From Actinomycetospora lemnae (GTDB lineage: Bacteria; Actinomycetota; Actinomycetes; Mycobacteriales; Pseudonocardiaceae), in assembly GCF_028737315.1 (NCBI RefSeq), contig NZ_JAQZAO010000001.1, positions 124,001-188,000 on the forward strand: a DNA stretch of 64,000 nt, in the 5' to 3' direction. Positions 1-13,711 of the stretch are shown here, one piece after another. The notes under the pieces are model-generated. The model was given only the letters and a program-made list of their open reading frames with translations, was not told where the DNA came from and made no database searches. The stretch's first letter is position 1, and every line of letters begins with the position of its first letter. Made by a program: the position numbers and the translations under genes.

Positions 1-1073
1 ACCGAGTTGATGTGCTCGAGCAGGTAGTCGAGGTCCTGGCGTGTCGCCGCCGGGTGGGCGAGGTCGAGGTTCCACTCGGTGTCGGTGGTGCCGACGATCC
101 AGTGGTTGCGCCACGGGATGACGAACAGCACCGACTTCTCGGTGCGCAGGATCATCCCGGTGTCCGAGGGGATCTTGTCGCGCGCGACGAGGAAGTGGAC
201 GCCCTTGGAGGCCTTGACGCGGAACCGGCCGCGGGTGCCGGCGGCGTGCTGCATCTGGTCGGTCCAGACCCCGGTGCAGTTGACGACCACCGACGCGCGG
301 ACGTCGGTCTCCCGCCCCGACTCGACGTCGCGGACGCGGACGCCGGCGACGCGGTCGACCTCGTGCAGGAAGTCGACGACCTGGGTCGAGGTGCGGACCA
401 CCGCGCCGTACTGGGCGGCCGTGCGCCCGACCATCATCGTGTGCCGCGCGTCGTCGGCCTGGGCGTCGTAGTAGCGGATCGCGCCGACCAGGGCGCTGCG
501 CTTGAGGGCCGGCGCCATGCGCAGCGCGCCCGACCGCGTCAGCTGCTTCTGGTGGGGCAGCGAGCTCTTGCCGCCGATCGTGTCGTAGAGCGTGACGCCG
601 GCCGTCACGTACGGACGCTCCCAGTGCTTGGTCAGCGGGTAGAGGAAGCTGACCGGCTTGATCAGGTGCGGGGCGAGACGGGTCATGTTGAGCTCGCGCT
701 CGCGCAGGGCCTCGCGGACCAGCCCGAAGTCGAGCTGCTCGAGGTAGCGCAGGCCCCCGTGGAAGAGCTTCGACGACCGGCTCGACGTGCCGGACGCGAG
801 GTCGCGGGCCTCGACCAGCGCCACCTTCAGTCCCCGGGTGGCCGCGTCCAGCGCCGCGCCGGTGCCGACGACCCCGCCGCCGACCACGACGACGTCGAAC
901 TGCTCCGAGGCCAGCCGGTCCCAGGCGCGCTCCCGCGCCGCCGGTCCCAGGCGGGACGGCTCGGCCGCGGCGTCCAGCGCCTCCGCCTCGGCCGCGGCGC
1001 CCGCGTCGGGTGCCACCCCCGCGTCACCCGCTCCGCGGTCCGCGGCGCCCCCTGCACTCCGTCCAGCGCCCAC
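1..1073 (-). CDS. glpD: FAD-dependent glycerol-3-phosphate dehydrogenase, partial (C-terminus beyond window)
   Basis: Oxidises sn-glycerol-3-phosphate to dihydroxyacetone phosphate at the membrane, passing electrons to quinone. The reverse strand reads an N-terminal FAD Rossmann motif (VVVGGGVVGTG), then SSRSSKLFHGGLRYLEQ and TDTEWNLDLAHPA, all typical of GlpD. The frame is open to position 1, so roughly the last 200 residues are missing. I chose GTG at 1073 because GAGAGGGG lies a few bases upstream; GTG at 1016 is an alternative giving a shorter tail before the Rossmann fold. The N-terminus is Ala/Gly-rich and poorly conserved. It is divergent from glpF-glpK, forming the complete glycerol uptake and oxidation set. 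Family call is firm; the start is less so. Confidence 0.9.
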   Translation of the reverse strand, partial: MGAGRSAGGAADRGAGDAGVAPDAGAAAEAEALDAAAEPSRLGPAARERAWDRLASEQFDVVVVGGGVVGTGAALDAATRGLKVALVEARDLASGTSSRSSKLFHGGLRYLEQLDFGLVREALRERELNMTRLAPHLIKPVSFLYPLTKHWERPYVTAGVTLYDTIGGKSSLPHQKQLTRSGALRMAPALKRSALVGAIRYYDAQADDARHTMMVGRTAAQYGAVVRTSTQVVDFLHEVDRVAGVRVRDVESGRETDVRASVVVNCTGVWTDQMQHAAGTRGRFRVKASKGVHFLVARDKIPSDTGMILRTEKSVLFVIPWRNHWIVGTTDTEWNLDLAHPAATRQDLDYLLEHINS

Positions 1074-1388
1074 GTCCGATCCCCTCTCGTTCGTCCCTGT
1101 TCGTCGCGTCGTACCAGGGCTTGCCGTACGCGGGCGATCCCCAGGGCGCTCTCCACCACTCACGCTAACGCGGCAGCGCCACCCCGGGCACCGAGCACGC
1201 GGCGCGATCACCTGGGCCGTCCCGGTAGCCGGATGCCCGTGGACACGGCGCGCCACCCGCGAGATCCGCGCGGATCATGGACACACGGTGAACCACGCCA
1301 CTAGCGTCGCCGATCACGCGCGCCCTGGGCCGACCCAGGACCCCGGACGAGCGTCGCAGGGGCCGGGTCGCCGCAGACGGGAGTCCTC
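1074..1388. promoter_or_regulatory. Divergent glpD/glpF control region with 14-bp palindrome
   Basis: This 315-bp gene-free stretch separates the divergent glp genes. A perfect palindrome GATCCGCGCGGATC lies at 1263-1276. Just downstream is a plausible promoter for glpF: GGACAC (1279-1284), 17 bp, TAGCGT (1302-1307). The palindrome abuts the -35 and is a candidate operator. Glycerol genes in actinomycetes are commonly controlled by IclR-type regulators, but none is encoded in the window, so the binding protein is unknown. Confidence 0.4.
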
Positions 1389-2111
1389 GTGAGCGCAGGA
1401 AGCATCATCCTCTCGGAGTTCCTCGGCACCATGGTGCTGCTCCTCTTCGGTTGCGGGGTCGTGGCCAACGTGCTGCTGACCCGCACCAACGCCGACGGGG
1501 ACACCGCATCGTGGGTGCTGATCACCTTTGGCTGGGGGTTCGGCGTGTTCGCCGGTGCCAGCATCGCCGACGCCTCCGGCGGCGCGATCAACCCGGCCGT
1601 CACCCTGGCCAGCGCGATCGCCGGCGGCACGCCGTGGTCGCAGGTGCCGTGGTACTTCATCGGCCAGTTCCTGGGCGCGTTCGTCGGCGCGGTCCTGGCC
1701 TGGCTCGTCTACAAGCTGCAGTTCGACGCGAGCGCGGACAACTCCGGCACGCTGAACATCTTCTCGACCAACCCGCCGATCAAGAAGCCGGTGTGGAACA
1801 TGGTCACGGAGATCATCGCGACGTTCGCGCTGGTGCTGTTCCTCCTGGTCGCCCCCTACGGCAACAGCCCGGCGATCTACGCCGCCGCCGCCGCGGTCGT
1901 CATGGGTATCGGCCAGGCCCTCGGTGGTCCGACCGGCTACGCGATCAACCCGGCCCGTGACCTCGGGCCGCGCATCGCCTACGCGGTCCTGCCGATCCGC
2001 GGCAAGGGTCGTCCCGACTGGGGCTACTCGTGGGTGCCCGTCGTGGGCCCCCTGATCGGCGCCGCGCTCGCGGCGCTCGTCGCCGCCGTCGCGCCCGTCG
2101 CGGCGGGCTGA
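1389..2111 (+). CDS. glpF: Glycerol facilitator (MIP/aquaglyceroporin family)
   Basis: A membrane channel for passive glycerol entry. The 240-residue protein has the six hydrophobic segments of the MIP fold and both half-helix signature motifs: NPA at residues 68-70 (context GGAINPAVT) and NPARD at 187-191. Asp after the second NPAR is the usual mark of glycerol-conducting rather than water-only channels. Start GTG is preceded by GGGAG. It lies 91 bp upstream of glpK, with a hairpin between them that may tune relative expression. The channel feeds glycerol to GlpK, which traps it by phosphorylation. Confidence 0.95.
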   Translation: MSAGSIILSEFLGTMVLLLFGCGVVANVLLTRTNADGDTASWVLITFGWGFGVFAGASIADASGGAINPAVTLASAIAGGTPWSQVPWYFIGQFLGAFVGAVLAWLVYKLQFDASADNSGTLNIFSTNPPIKKPVWNMVTEIIATFALVLFLLVAPYGNSPAIYAAAAAVVMGIGQALGGPTGYAINPARDLGPRIAYAVLPIRGKGRPDWGYSWVPVVGPLIGAALAALVAAVAPVAAG

Positions 2112-2123
2112 CCGAACCCGGCC

Positions 2124-2156
2124 GGCGCCCGCTCCCGACCACCGGGGGCGGGCGCC
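2124..2156 (+). terminator. Hairpin between glpF and glpK
   Basis: A 13-bp stem (GGCGCCCGCTCCC pairing with GGGGGCGGGCGCC, one G-T wobble) with a 7-nt loop lies between glpF and glpK. There is no U-tract. It could be an attenuating terminator or an mRNA-stabilising stem within the operon. Confidence 0.5.
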
Positions 2157-2202
2157 CCACCCTGATCTCCACGTCTCCACGATCTCGCCAGGGAGCACCC
2201 GC

Positions 2203-3705
<1,503 letters not shown>

Positions 3706-3723
3706 TCACGAGAGGTCGACGGA

Positions 3724-3760
3724 GCCGGGACCGCGGGTCACCCGAGCGGCCGGTCCCGGC
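3724..3760 (+). terminator. Terminator after glpK
   Basis: Inverted repeat GCCGGGACCG (3724-3733) / CGGTCCCGGC (3751-3760) with a 17-nt loop starts 18 bp after the glpK stop codon. Confidence 0.55.
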
Positions 3761-3788
3761 ACGTCGGCGCCGACACGGGCACGCCGCG

Positions 3789-3890
3789 GAGCCGTTCGTC
3801 GCGACGAAGACCGTCGAGGACCACCTGCGCACCGTGTACGGGAAGCTCGCCCCGACCGGTCGCCGTGCGCCGCGGGACCGGCTGAAGAGC
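3789..3890 (+). pseudogene. Remnant of a LuxR-type helix-turn-helix domain
   Basis: This stretch between glpK and the convergent lpdA translates in one frame to FVATKTVEDHLRTVYGKL, the recognition-helix segment of LuxR/NarL-family regulators (compare the family pattern FVS..TVE.HL..VY.KLG). About 34 codons are recognisable, with AAEP just upstream resembling the preceding helix end. No receiver or ligand-binding domain, no start codon and no full HTH are present, so it is a decayed C-terminal fragment. It may be what is left of a regulator once linked to the glycerol genes. Confidence 0.6.
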
Positions 3891-3903
3891 CGCCGGCGCC
3901 CCC

Positions 3904-5301
3904 TCAGTCCAGGTCGTCGTGCTGCATCAGCCGGCGGCCCGCCTCGGTCACCGACCCCGACAGCGACGGGTAGATGGAGAACGTGTGGGCGAGGTCGTCG
4001 ACGGTGAGGTTGTTCTGCACCGCCATGGCCAGCGGGAGGATGAGCTCGCTGGCCACCGGGGCCACGATCACGCCGCCGATGACGACACCGGTCGCCGGCC
4101 GGCAGAAGATCTTGACGAAGCCCTCGCGGAGCCCAGACATCTTCGCCCGCGGGTTGGTGCCCAGCGGCATGATCACCTCGCGGGCGGAGAACTCGCCGTT
4201 CTCCACCTGGGCGTGGCTGATGCCGACCGTCGCCACCTCGGGGCGCGTGAACACGGCCGAGGCGACGGTCTTGAGCCGCAGCGGGGAGACGCCCTCGCCG
4301 AGCGCGTGCCACATCGCGATCCGGCCCTGCATCGCGGCCACCGAGGCCAGGGGCAGCAGGCCGGTGCAGTCACCCGCGGCGTAGACGCCCGGGACGTCGG
4401 TGCGCGAGACACGGTCCACGGTGATGTGGCCGCTGTCGGTGAGCGCGAGGCCGATGTTCTCGGCGCCGATGTCGCCGGTGTTGGGCACCGAGCCGACCGT
4501 CATCAGGGCGTGCGAGCCCTCGACCTCACGGCCGTCGTTCAGCGTCACGCGCACGCCGTCGGCGGTGGCGACGACCTTCTCCGCCCGGGACCGCGGCTCG
4601 ATGCGCACCCCGCGGGCGGTGAAGACCTCCTCCAGCGTCGCCGCGGCATCGGGGTCCTCGTGCGGGAGCACCCGGTCACGGCTGGAGATCAGGGTCACCG
4701 GCACGCCCAGCTCGGCGTACGCGGACACGAACTCGGCGCCGGTGACGCCGGACCCGACGACGACGAGGTGCTCGGGCAGCGCGTCGAGGTCGTAGAGCTG
4801 GCGCCAGGTCAGGACGCGCTTGCCGTCGGGCTGGGCGTCGGGCAGCACGCGCGGCGAGGCGCCCGTGGCGACGAGCGCGACGTCGGCGGTGACCGTCTCG
4901 GTGCTGCCGTCGGGGTGTGCGATGCAGATGTCGTGGGTGGCACTGCTGCGGTCGCTCTCCTCGAACCACGCGCGGCCCTGCACGACGCGGACCCCCGCGG
5001 TCTGCAGCGTCCCGCGCACGTCCGCCGACTGCGCGAGCGCGAGGCCGTGCACCCGGCCGTTGACCCGGGGCAGGTCGACGCGCGGGTCGTCGACGTCGAC
5101 ACCCATCTCGTGCGTGCTGCGGAAGCCGGCGCGCACGCCGGCCGAGGCGATGAACGTCTTGGACGGCACGCAGTCGTAGGCGACGCAGTTGCCCCCCAGG
5201 CTGTCCTGCTCGACGACGGTGACGTCGGCCTCGTGCTGGGCGGCGACCAGCGCCGCCTCGTACCCCGCGGGCCCTCCGCCGAGGATGACGATGCGGGTCA
5301 T
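3904..5301 (-). CDS. lpdA: LpdA-like NAD(P)H:quinone/disulfide oxidoreductase flavoprotein
   Basis: A 465-residue member of the class I pyridine nucleotide-disulfide oxidoreductase family. FAD-binding GGGPAG is near residues 8-13; a CxxxxC redox pair is present (Cys39, Cys44; context NCVAYDCVPSK); the NAD(P)-binding Rossmann motif VVVGSGVTGAEF is mid-protein. The C-terminal His-Glu catalytic dyad of true lipoamide dehydrogenases (HxTxxE) is not evident: the matching segment reads HTFSIYPSLSGS. That pattern recalls M. tuberculosis LpdA (Rv3303c), a quinone reductase that also lies beside glpD2. ATG at 5301 is chosen over upstream options because AGGAGGGA sits 8-9 nt before it. It is convergent with glpK and divergent from the Rv3304-like gene. 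Confidence 0.85.
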   Translation of the reverse strand: MTRIVILGGGPAGYEAALVAAQHEADVTVVEQDSLGGNCVAYDCVPSKTFIASAGVRAGFRSTHEMGVDVDDPRVDLPRVNGRVHGLALAQSADVRGTLQTAGVRVVQGRAWFEESDRSSATHDICIAHPDGSTETVTADVALVATGASPRVLPDAQPDGKRVLTWRQLYDLDALPEHLVVVGSGVTGAEFVSAYAELGVPVTLISSRDRVLPHEDPDAAATLEEVFTARGVRIEPRSRAEKVVATADGVRVTLNDGREVEGSHALMTVGSVPNTGDIGAENIGLALTDSGHITVDRVSRTDVPGVYAAGDCTGLLPLASVAAMQGRIAMWHALGEGVSPLRLKTVASAVFTRPEVATVGISHAQVENGEFSAREVIMPLGTNPRAKMSGLREGFVKIFCRPATGVVIGGVIVAPVASELILPLAMAVQNNLTVDDLAHTFSIYPSLSGSVTEAGRRLMQHDDLD

Positions 5302-5431
5302 GTGGTGGTTCCCTCCTGGTTCGTCACCCTCCATGGTCCACGACGAGTCGAGGACGCGGATGACGCGCGCGCACCGATCGTGTTCCGGCGACCGACGGGC
5401 CGGGTCGGGACCCGCGGGCGTCCCTCCTGGC

Positions 5432-5437
5432 TACCCT
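5432..5437 (+). promoter_or_regulatory. -10 box of a leaderless transcript
   Basis: TACCCT ends 7 nt before the GTG at 5445, and no Shine-Dalgarno sequence is present. This matches the leaderless arrangement common in actinobacteria. Confidence 0.55.
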
Positions 5438-5444
5438 GTCCGCC

Positions 5445-5915
5445 GTGCCGCTCTACGCCGCGTACGGATCCAACATGGACCCCGCGCAGATGATGCAACG
5501 GGCGCCCCACTCGCCCATGTCGGGTACGGGCTGGCTCGAGGGCTGGCGCCTGACCTTCGGGGGCGAGGACTACGGGTGGGAGGGCGCCCTGTCCACCGTC
5601 GTCGAGGACCCCGGGTCGCGGGTCTTCGTGGTGCTGTACGACGTCAGCCCCCTCGACGTCGACCAGCTCGACCGCTGGGAGGGCGGCGAGCTCGGCATGC
5701 ACAAGAAGCTCCGCCTGCGCATCCAGACGATGGACGGGCCACAGCTCGCGTGGGTCTACGTCCTCGACGCCTACGAGGGCGGCCTGCCCTCCGCGCGCTA
5801 CATCGGCGTGCTCTCCGACGCCGCCGAGAGCGCCGGCGCCCCGGACGACTACGTCCGCGCGCTGCGCGAGCGCCCCTGCCGCTCGGTCGGGCCGGGGCCC
5901 GGCTCGGAGCTGTAG
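5445..5915 (+). CDS. Gamma-glutamylcyclotransferase-like protein (Rv3304 family)
   Basis: A 156-residue cytoplasmic protein beginning with the YAAYGSN segment (residues 4-10), the glycine-rich binding loop of the gamma-glutamylcyclotransferase/AIG2 fold. Conserved blocks GTGWLEGWRLTFGGED and VFVVLYD follow, and it resembles the conserved mycobacterial Rv3304. The enzymatic substrate in actinobacteria is unproven. The gene order lpdA / this gene / amidohydrolase / deoD mirrors Rv3303c-Rv3307. The 3' end faces tex, with a long hairpin between them. Confidence 0.8.
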   Translation: MPLYAAYGSNMDPAQMMQRAPHSPMSGTGWLEGWRLTFGGEDYGWEGALSTVVEDPGSRVFVVLYDVSPLDVDQLDRWEGGELGMHKKLRLRIQTMDGPQLAWVYVLDAYEGGLPSARYIGVLSDAAESAGAPDDYVRALRERPCRSVGPGPGSEL

Positions 5916-5939
5916 GGGCGCGCCGGCCGCCGGGCGCGA

Positions 5940-5999
5940 GATCAGGAGCACCTCGTGCGCGCGGGGGGCCCGCCCGCGGTGCACGGAGTGCTCCTGATC
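5940..5999. terminator. Bidirectional terminator between convergent genes
   Basis: Perfect 12-bp arms GATCAGGAGCAC (5940-5951) and GTGCTCCTGATC (5988-5999) enclose a 36-nt GC-rich loop that can itself fold. It sits exactly between the stop codons of the cyclotransferase-like gene (+) and tex (-), touching the tex stop. Confidence 0.6.
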
Positions 6000-6000
6000 A

Positions 6001-8910
<2,910 letters not shown>

Positions 8911-8966
8911 GCCGCCATCGTGCCCGACGGGTCCGACGACCCGCGACGAGGATCCTGTCGGGCGGG

Positions 8967-10187
8967 TCAGCCGCCGAGCGACTCGAGCGCCGCGTGGACG
9001 AGCGTCCGCACGCCGACGGGCAGGGCACGCTCGTCGAGGTCGAAGGTGGGCTGGTGGATGTCGGACTTGTCGCCGACGCCCGACCACACGCCGAGCCGCC
9101 CCATCGCGCCGGGCACGTGCTCGAGGTACCAGCCGAAGTCCTCGCCGCCGCTGGACTGCTCGGTGCCGACCGACGCGTCGAGCCCGTTGGCGCGCTGCGC
9201 GGCGCGGGCGAGCAGGTCGGCCGAGACGGCGTCGTTGACCACCGGCGGCACCCCGCGACGGTGCTCGAGCACGTAGCCGACGCCGGTCGGCGCGAGCAGC
9301 GCGGTGATGAGCGAGCGCACCAGCGGCTCGAGCTCGTTCCACGTCGCGTGCTCGGCGGTGCGCAGGGTGCCGGCGAGCATCCCCTGCTGGGGCACCGCGT
9401 TCGCGGCGTGGCCGGCCTGCACCGCGCCCCACACGAGCACCGTGCCCGAGCGCGGGTCGACGCGACGGGACAGCAGGTCGGGCAGGCCGGTGATGACGGT
9501 GCCGAGCGCGTGCACGAGGTCCGCGGTGAGGTGCGGGCGCGAGGTGTGCCCGCCCGGGGAGGTCAGGCGCAGCTCGAGCATGTCGCACGCCGAGGTGATG
9601 GCGCCGGTGCGCGTGCCGACCTTGCCGACCTCGAGGCGCGGGTCGCAGTGCAGCGCGAAGACACGGTCGACGCCGTCGAGGCCGTCGTTGGCGATGACGT
9701 CGAGCGCGCCGCCGGGCTGGACCTCCTCGGCCGGCTGGAAGATCAGCCGCACGCGGCCGGGCAGCGCCGGTGCCGAGGCGAGCGCGAGGCCCGCCCCGAG
9801 CAGCATCGCCGTGTGGGCGTCGTGCCCGCACATGTGCGCGACGCCCGGGATGCGCGACGAGTAGGGCGCGTCGGTCTGCTCGGTGAGCGGGAGGGCGTCG
9901 AGGTCCGCCCGCAGCGCCACGGTGCGCGGGCCCTCGCCGATGTCGCAGATCAGGCCGGTGCCGGGCAGCAGCCGCGGACGCAGCCCGGCGTCGGTGAGGA
10001 TCTCGGCGCACAGCCGCGTCGTCTCGAACTCGCGGCGGGCGAGTTCGGGCCGAGCGTGGAGCGCGCGACGCCACCCGACGACGTGGTCGGCGTGCGCGGC
10101 GAGCCACCGGTCGATCCACTCCGGGCCGTTGCCGGCGCCGAGGTCGGCCACAGGGGCCGATGCGGCACGCGGCTCCGCCAGAGTCAT
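8967..10187 (-). CDS. M20-family amidohydrolase (AmiA/hippurate hydrolase-like)
   Basis: A 406-residue cytosolic metallo-amidohydrolase of the peptidase M20/M40 type. Visible metal-binding features are ALRADLDALPL (about 91-101), CGHDAH (Cys120, His122, His125) and a glutamate pair at 154-155. The dimerisation/lid domain is in the middle (SPGGHTSRPH), and SSGGEDFGWYL lies near the C-terminus. Family members cleave N-acyl or aminoacyl amides such as hippurate or indole-acetyl conjugates; the true substrate cannot be read from sequence. ATG at 10187 is chosen because AGGAGGTG precedes it. It corresponds to the amiA1/amiB1 position (Rv3305c/Rv3306c) next to deoD. Confidence 0.88.
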   Translation of the reverse strand: MTLAEPRAASAPVADLGAGNGPEWIDRWLAAHADHVVGWRRALHARPELARREFETTRLCAEILTDAGLRPRLLPGTGLICDIGEGPRTVALRADLDALPLTEQTDAPYSSRIPGVAHMCGHDAHTAMLLGAGLALASAPALPGRVRLIFQPAEEVQPGGALDVIANDGLDGVDRVFALHCDPRLEVGKVGTRTGAITSACDMLELRLTSPGGHTSRPHLTADLVHALGTVITGLPDLLSRRVDPRSGTVLVWGAVQAGHAANAVPQQGMLAGTLRTAEHATWNELEPLVRSLITALLAPTGVGYVLEHRRGVPPVVNDAVSADLLARAAQRANGLDASVGTEQSSGGEDFGWYLEHVPGAMGRLGVWSGVGDKSDIHQPTFDLDERALPVGVRTLVHAALESLGG

Positions 10188-10462
10188 CGAACACACCTCC
10201 TGGTGGGGACCCGTCGCGGGTCCGACTGTCCGGCCCAGCATGCCTGCGCCGGACGGCGGTTGTGGGCGATCGAGCCGGCCTCGCGCCGAGGGGTCGCGAT
10301 CGCGCTGTCGGCGGCGACCCACGTCACCGCCCCGACCGATGAGCGGCCGGTCCGTGCAGGTCACCGGCGTGCGGTGCCGCTACTCGGCAGTCGCCCCCCG
10401 TCCGTCGCACGTCATGGATCCGCGGGTACCCCGGGGGCGGCCCGCCCAATGGTCGACGTTGC

Positions 10463-10468
10463 CATGAT
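10463..10468 (+). promoter_or_regulatory. Possible -10 box for the protein kinase gene
   Basis: CATGAT ends 6 nt before the GTG at 10475, a spacing that fits leaderless transcription, although the first base departs from TANNNT. The rest of the divergent gap 10188-10462 shows no other clear element. Confidence 0.3.
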
Positions 10469-10474
10469 GGTCGG

Positions 10475-13400
10475 GTGAGCCCCGCACCCACCGACGCGCC
10501 CGGCCCCCGCCGGATCGTCGGGCGCTACCGCCTCGAGCACGAGCTCGGCCGCGGCGCCATGGGCACGGTGTGGTCGGCGTACGACGAGGTCCTGCACCGC
10601 CCCGTCGCGGTGAAGGAGGTGCGCCTGTCGTCGGTGCCCGTCAACGAGCGGGCCATCGTGCGCGAGCGCACCCTGCGCGAGGCGCGGGCGACGGCGATGC
10701 TGAGCCACCCCAACGTCGTCACCCTCTACGACGTCGTCGAGGTCGCCTCCGAGCCCTACGTCGTCATGGAGCTGCTGCCCTCGCGCAGCCTCGCGAGCTA
10801 CATCGGCGACCGGGGGCGGCTGACCCAGCCCGAGGCCGCGGAGATCGGGTCGGCGGTCGCCTCGGCGCTGATCACCGCCCACCGCGCGGGCATCACCCAC
10901 CGCGACGTCAAGCCCGGCAACGTCCTCATCGGCGAGAACGGGCAGATCAAGCTCACCGACTTCGGCATCGCGCGCAACGCCGCCGAGCAGTCGATGACGC
11001 AGACCGGCACGGTGCTCGGCTCGCCGCCCTACATCGCGCCCGAGGTGGCCATGGGCCGCGCCGTCGGCCCCGCCGCCGACCTCTGGGGCCTCGGCGCCAC
11101 CCTCTTCGCCTGTCTCGAGGGACGCCCGCCGTACGACGCGGGCGACCCGGTGGGCACGGTCACGGAGGTCGTGCACGGCGAGGTGCCGGTGCCGTCGGGA
11201 CGCGGTCCGGTGATCGACGTGATCCGCGGGCTCATGGTCAAGGACCCGGCGCTGCGCATGCCGCTCGCCGCCGTGCGCCGGCGGCTGCGCCCGCTGCTCT
11301 CGGATCCCGAGGGCCCGGTGCTCGCGACGTCCTCCGCCCCCCGCACCGCGGCGATCCGCGTGCCGCGCCCCGGCCCGGGCAGCGACCAGGCGGGCCTCAT
11401 CCCCGTCTCCACCACCCGCGGGCCGGCCGGGACGCTGGTCGAGGGCTCCCCCGACGCGCCCGAGCCGCCCCGCCCGCGCCCGTCGCCCGGTCCCCGGACC
11501 GGTCCCGAGACCCCGGCCGCCGTGAGCGGCGAGACGCCCGCGGCGAAGGCCGCTCCCCCGGCCCCCGCCTCGACCTCGACCTCGACCGAGGCGCCGTCCG
11601 GCGAGTCGCCGGCGGCGGACGGCGCGGAGGAGAAGGACCGGGTCGTCGCGGGCGAGGGTGCCGAGGGGAAGGTCACCGACGCTGCCGACGTGCCGGCGGC
11701 CGAACAGACCGCGGCCGAGGACGCGCCGGCCGCGTCGACCGATGGCGCCGACGGTGTCGCGGCCGCGGCGGGTGTGACGGCCGGCGCGGAGGAGGCCGAT
11801 GCCGAGGAGGCCGACGCCGAGGAGGCCGACGCCGAGGCTCCCGCCGCCGACGACGCCACCACGCCGGACCCGGCCTCCGCCGCTGCGGATCCGGGCGCGG
11901 CCCCGGGGAGCGCGGCGGAGCCCACCGTGCCGTCTGCCGAGCCGGAGGCGACGGCGCCCGAGGCCGGCTCCCCGGACGCGGCGTCCGGCACCCCGGCGGC
12001 CGACGCGGAGTCCGCCGACGAGAAGGACGTGGCCGCCGGCGAGGACCCCGTGGGCGAGGGCACGCCGGCGAAGGCCGCCGGTGGGGCTGCCGCTGGTGCC
12101 GCCGTGGCCGTCGGCGCGGCCGCCGCGGCGGGCACCGGCAAGGCCGACGGCGGAGCCGCTGAGGAGGCCTCAGGTGCGGCCGCGCCGCAGGCCGAGTCCG
12201 CGGCGACGCCGGGCGCCACGGCGGCGGCGAAGACTGGCGCGAAGCCCGCGGCGACATCCGGCGGGGAGCCCGACGCGGAGTCTGCGGCCGCCTCCGACGT
12301 CGAGTCGGAGGCGTCCACCAGCACGGACACCCCCGACACCGCGAAGCCCGACACCGCGAAACCCGCCACCACGAAACCCGCCACCACGAAACCCGCCACC
12401 ACGAAGCCCGCCACCGCGGAGCCTGACGCTGCCGAGCCCGAGGCCGCGAAGCCCGAGGAGGCGGCCGGAGGCGGGACGGGCGCGTCCGGCACGGAGGACG
12501 CCGACAGCGGCGCGCCCGCCGAGGACGCCCAGGCCGAGGACTCCCCCGCCGAGGACGCCCCCGCCGAGCCGGACGGGGGCGCCGCCGCCGAGGACGCCCC
12601 GGACAAGGACACCCCACCCGAGGACACCCCGACCGAGGACGCCCCCGACGAGGACGGGCCCGGCACCGGCTCGTCCGGCACCGCGTCGAACGGCAGCGGC
12701 GACACCGGCACCAGCACCGGCAGCAGCGGCGGCGGGAGCAACGGACGCAGCCCGCGACCGACGGCGTCGCGCCCGCCGTCACCGCCGGCGGACGCCGAGA
12801 CGACGATGGTGGGGCCGCGGGTGGCGGCGTCCGAGGACGTCACGCGCACCGTGCGACGCCCACCCCCGCCGCCGCGTGCCGCCGCGCCACCCGCCGGTCG
12901 GTGGACGCCCCCGGGCGGCGCCCCGGCGGCCGGCTGGCGACCCGCCCCGCCCCGCCCGGCGACGCCGGGACTGGGCACGTCGGGCCAGGTCGCGCAGCCG
13001 CTGGCGGCGGACCCCGGTCCCCTGCCGTTCGCGCCGACCCAACGGCCGGCGCCGCCGAAGCGCTCGCCGTGGGTCGTGGCCGCGGTGGTGGCGCTGCTGG
13101 TGCTGATGGCGGCGCTCGGCGCGGTCGGCGCCTACGCGCTCACCCGCTCGCTCGCGGGTCAGGGCCCGCTCACGGCGTCGCTCACCCCGGCGGGCCCGGA
13201 GGTGGCGGGCACGGTGCTCATCGCGCACGCCGACACCGACGAGCGCTACAGCGGTACCGGCCTGGGCTTCAGCGCGCTCGTCCCGGCCGGCTGGCAGCAG
13301 TTCCGGCTCGAGCAGGCAGGCGGGGACATCGCCGTGCGCTTCGTCTCGCCGGACGCGAGCCGGGAGCTGCGGGTCGACCGGGTCGCGGGCTTCTACCCGT

Positions 13401-13711
13401 CGCAGCGCGCCGCGGACTACCTCGCGCTGCTCGCCCGTCCGGCGAGCCTCGGCGTGGACGGCAGCTCGGTCGGCCCCGTGGAGACGGTCGGCGCGGGCGC
13501 GCCCGGTGCGGAGCCGCCGCAGCAGACCGTCTACCGCACCACCTCCGGCGCCGACGACCGCACGACCTGGACGCGGCTGGTGCCGTCCGGCACCGACCTG
13601 TGGGTGGTACGCCTGACCGCGCCGAGCACCGACCCCGTCGGCGCCCCGGAGCAGTTCCGCGCCATCGCCGACAGCTTCGCCGTCCCCCCACCCGAGGCGG
13701 CCCCCCGGTGA
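10475..13711 (+). CDS. Transmembrane serine/threonine protein kinase with long Ala/Glu/Asp/Pro-rich linker
   Basis: A 1078-residue eukaryotic-like kinase. The catalytic domain spans about 17-275: glycine loop GRGAMGTV, Lys47 in AVKE, catalytic HRD at 142-144, DFG at 162-164, APE at 188-190. A disordered linker of nearly 500 residues (about 290-860) is rich in A, E, D, P and T and contains AEEAD and KPATT repeats. One transmembrane helix (about 864-885, [23 protein letters not shown]) precedes a 190-residue extracytoplasmic domain with no PASTA repeats. So it is a membrane kinase sensing something outside the cell. It overlaps the PNP gene by GTGA, implying translational coupling. Confidence 0.93.
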   Translation: MSPAPTDAPGPRRIVGRYRLEHELGRGAMGTVWSAYDEVLHRPVAVKEVRLSSVPVNERAIVRERTLREARATAMLSHPNVVTLYDVVEVASEPYVVMELLPSRSLASYIGDRGRLTQPEAAEIGSAVASALITAHRAGITHRDVKPGNVLIGENGQIKLTDFGIARNAAEQSMTQTGTVLGSPPYIAPEVAMGRAVGPAADLWGLGATLFACLEGRPPYDAGDPVGTVTEVVHGEVPVPSGRGPVIDVIRGLMVKDPALRMPLAAVRRRLRPLLSDPEGPVLATSSAPRTAAIRVPRPGPGSDQAGLIPVSTTRGPAGTLVEGSPDAPEPPRPRPSPGPRTGPETPAAVSGETPAAKAAPPAPASTSTSTEAPSGESPAADGAEEKDRVVAGEGAEGKVTDAADVPAAEQTAAEDAPAASTDGADGVAAAAGVTAGAEEADAEEADAEEADAEAPAADDATTPDPASAAADPGAAPGSAAEPTVPSAEPEATAPEAGSPDAASGTPAADAESADEKDVAAGEDPVGEGTPAKAAGGAAAGAAVAVGAAAAAGTGKADGGAAEEASGAAAPQAESAATPGATAAAKTGAKPAATSGGEPDAESAAASDVESEASTSTDTPDTAKPDTAKPATTKPATTKPATTKPATAEPDAAEPEAAKPEEAAGGGTGASGTEDADSGAPAEDAQAEDSPAEDAPAEPDGGAAAEDAPDKDTPPEDTPTEDAPDEDGPGTGSSGTASNGSGDTGTSTGSSGGGSNGRSPRPTASRPPSPPADAETTMVGPRVAASEDVTRTVRRPPPPPRAAAPPAGRWTPPGGAPAAGWRPAPPRPATPGLGTSGQVAQPLAADPGPLPFAPTQRPAPPKRSPWVVAAVVALLVLMAALGAVGAYALTRSLAGQGPLTASLTPAGPEVAGTVLIAHADTDERYSGTGLGFSALVPAGWQQFRLEQAGGDIAVRFVSPDASRELRVDRVAGFYPSQRAADYLALLARPASLGVDGSSVGPVETVGAGAPGAEPPQQTVYRTTSGADDRTTWTRLVPSGTDLWVVRLTAPSTDPVGAPEQFRAIADSFAVPPPEAAPR
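12332..12451 (+). repeat. Tandem 15-bp repeats in kinase linker
   Basis: About eight units of a 15-mer (consensus CCCGCCACCACGAAA, variants with GAC and GCG) encode KPATT/KPDTA pentapeptides in the linker. The three central units are nearly identical, suggesting recent slippage. Confidence 0.85.
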
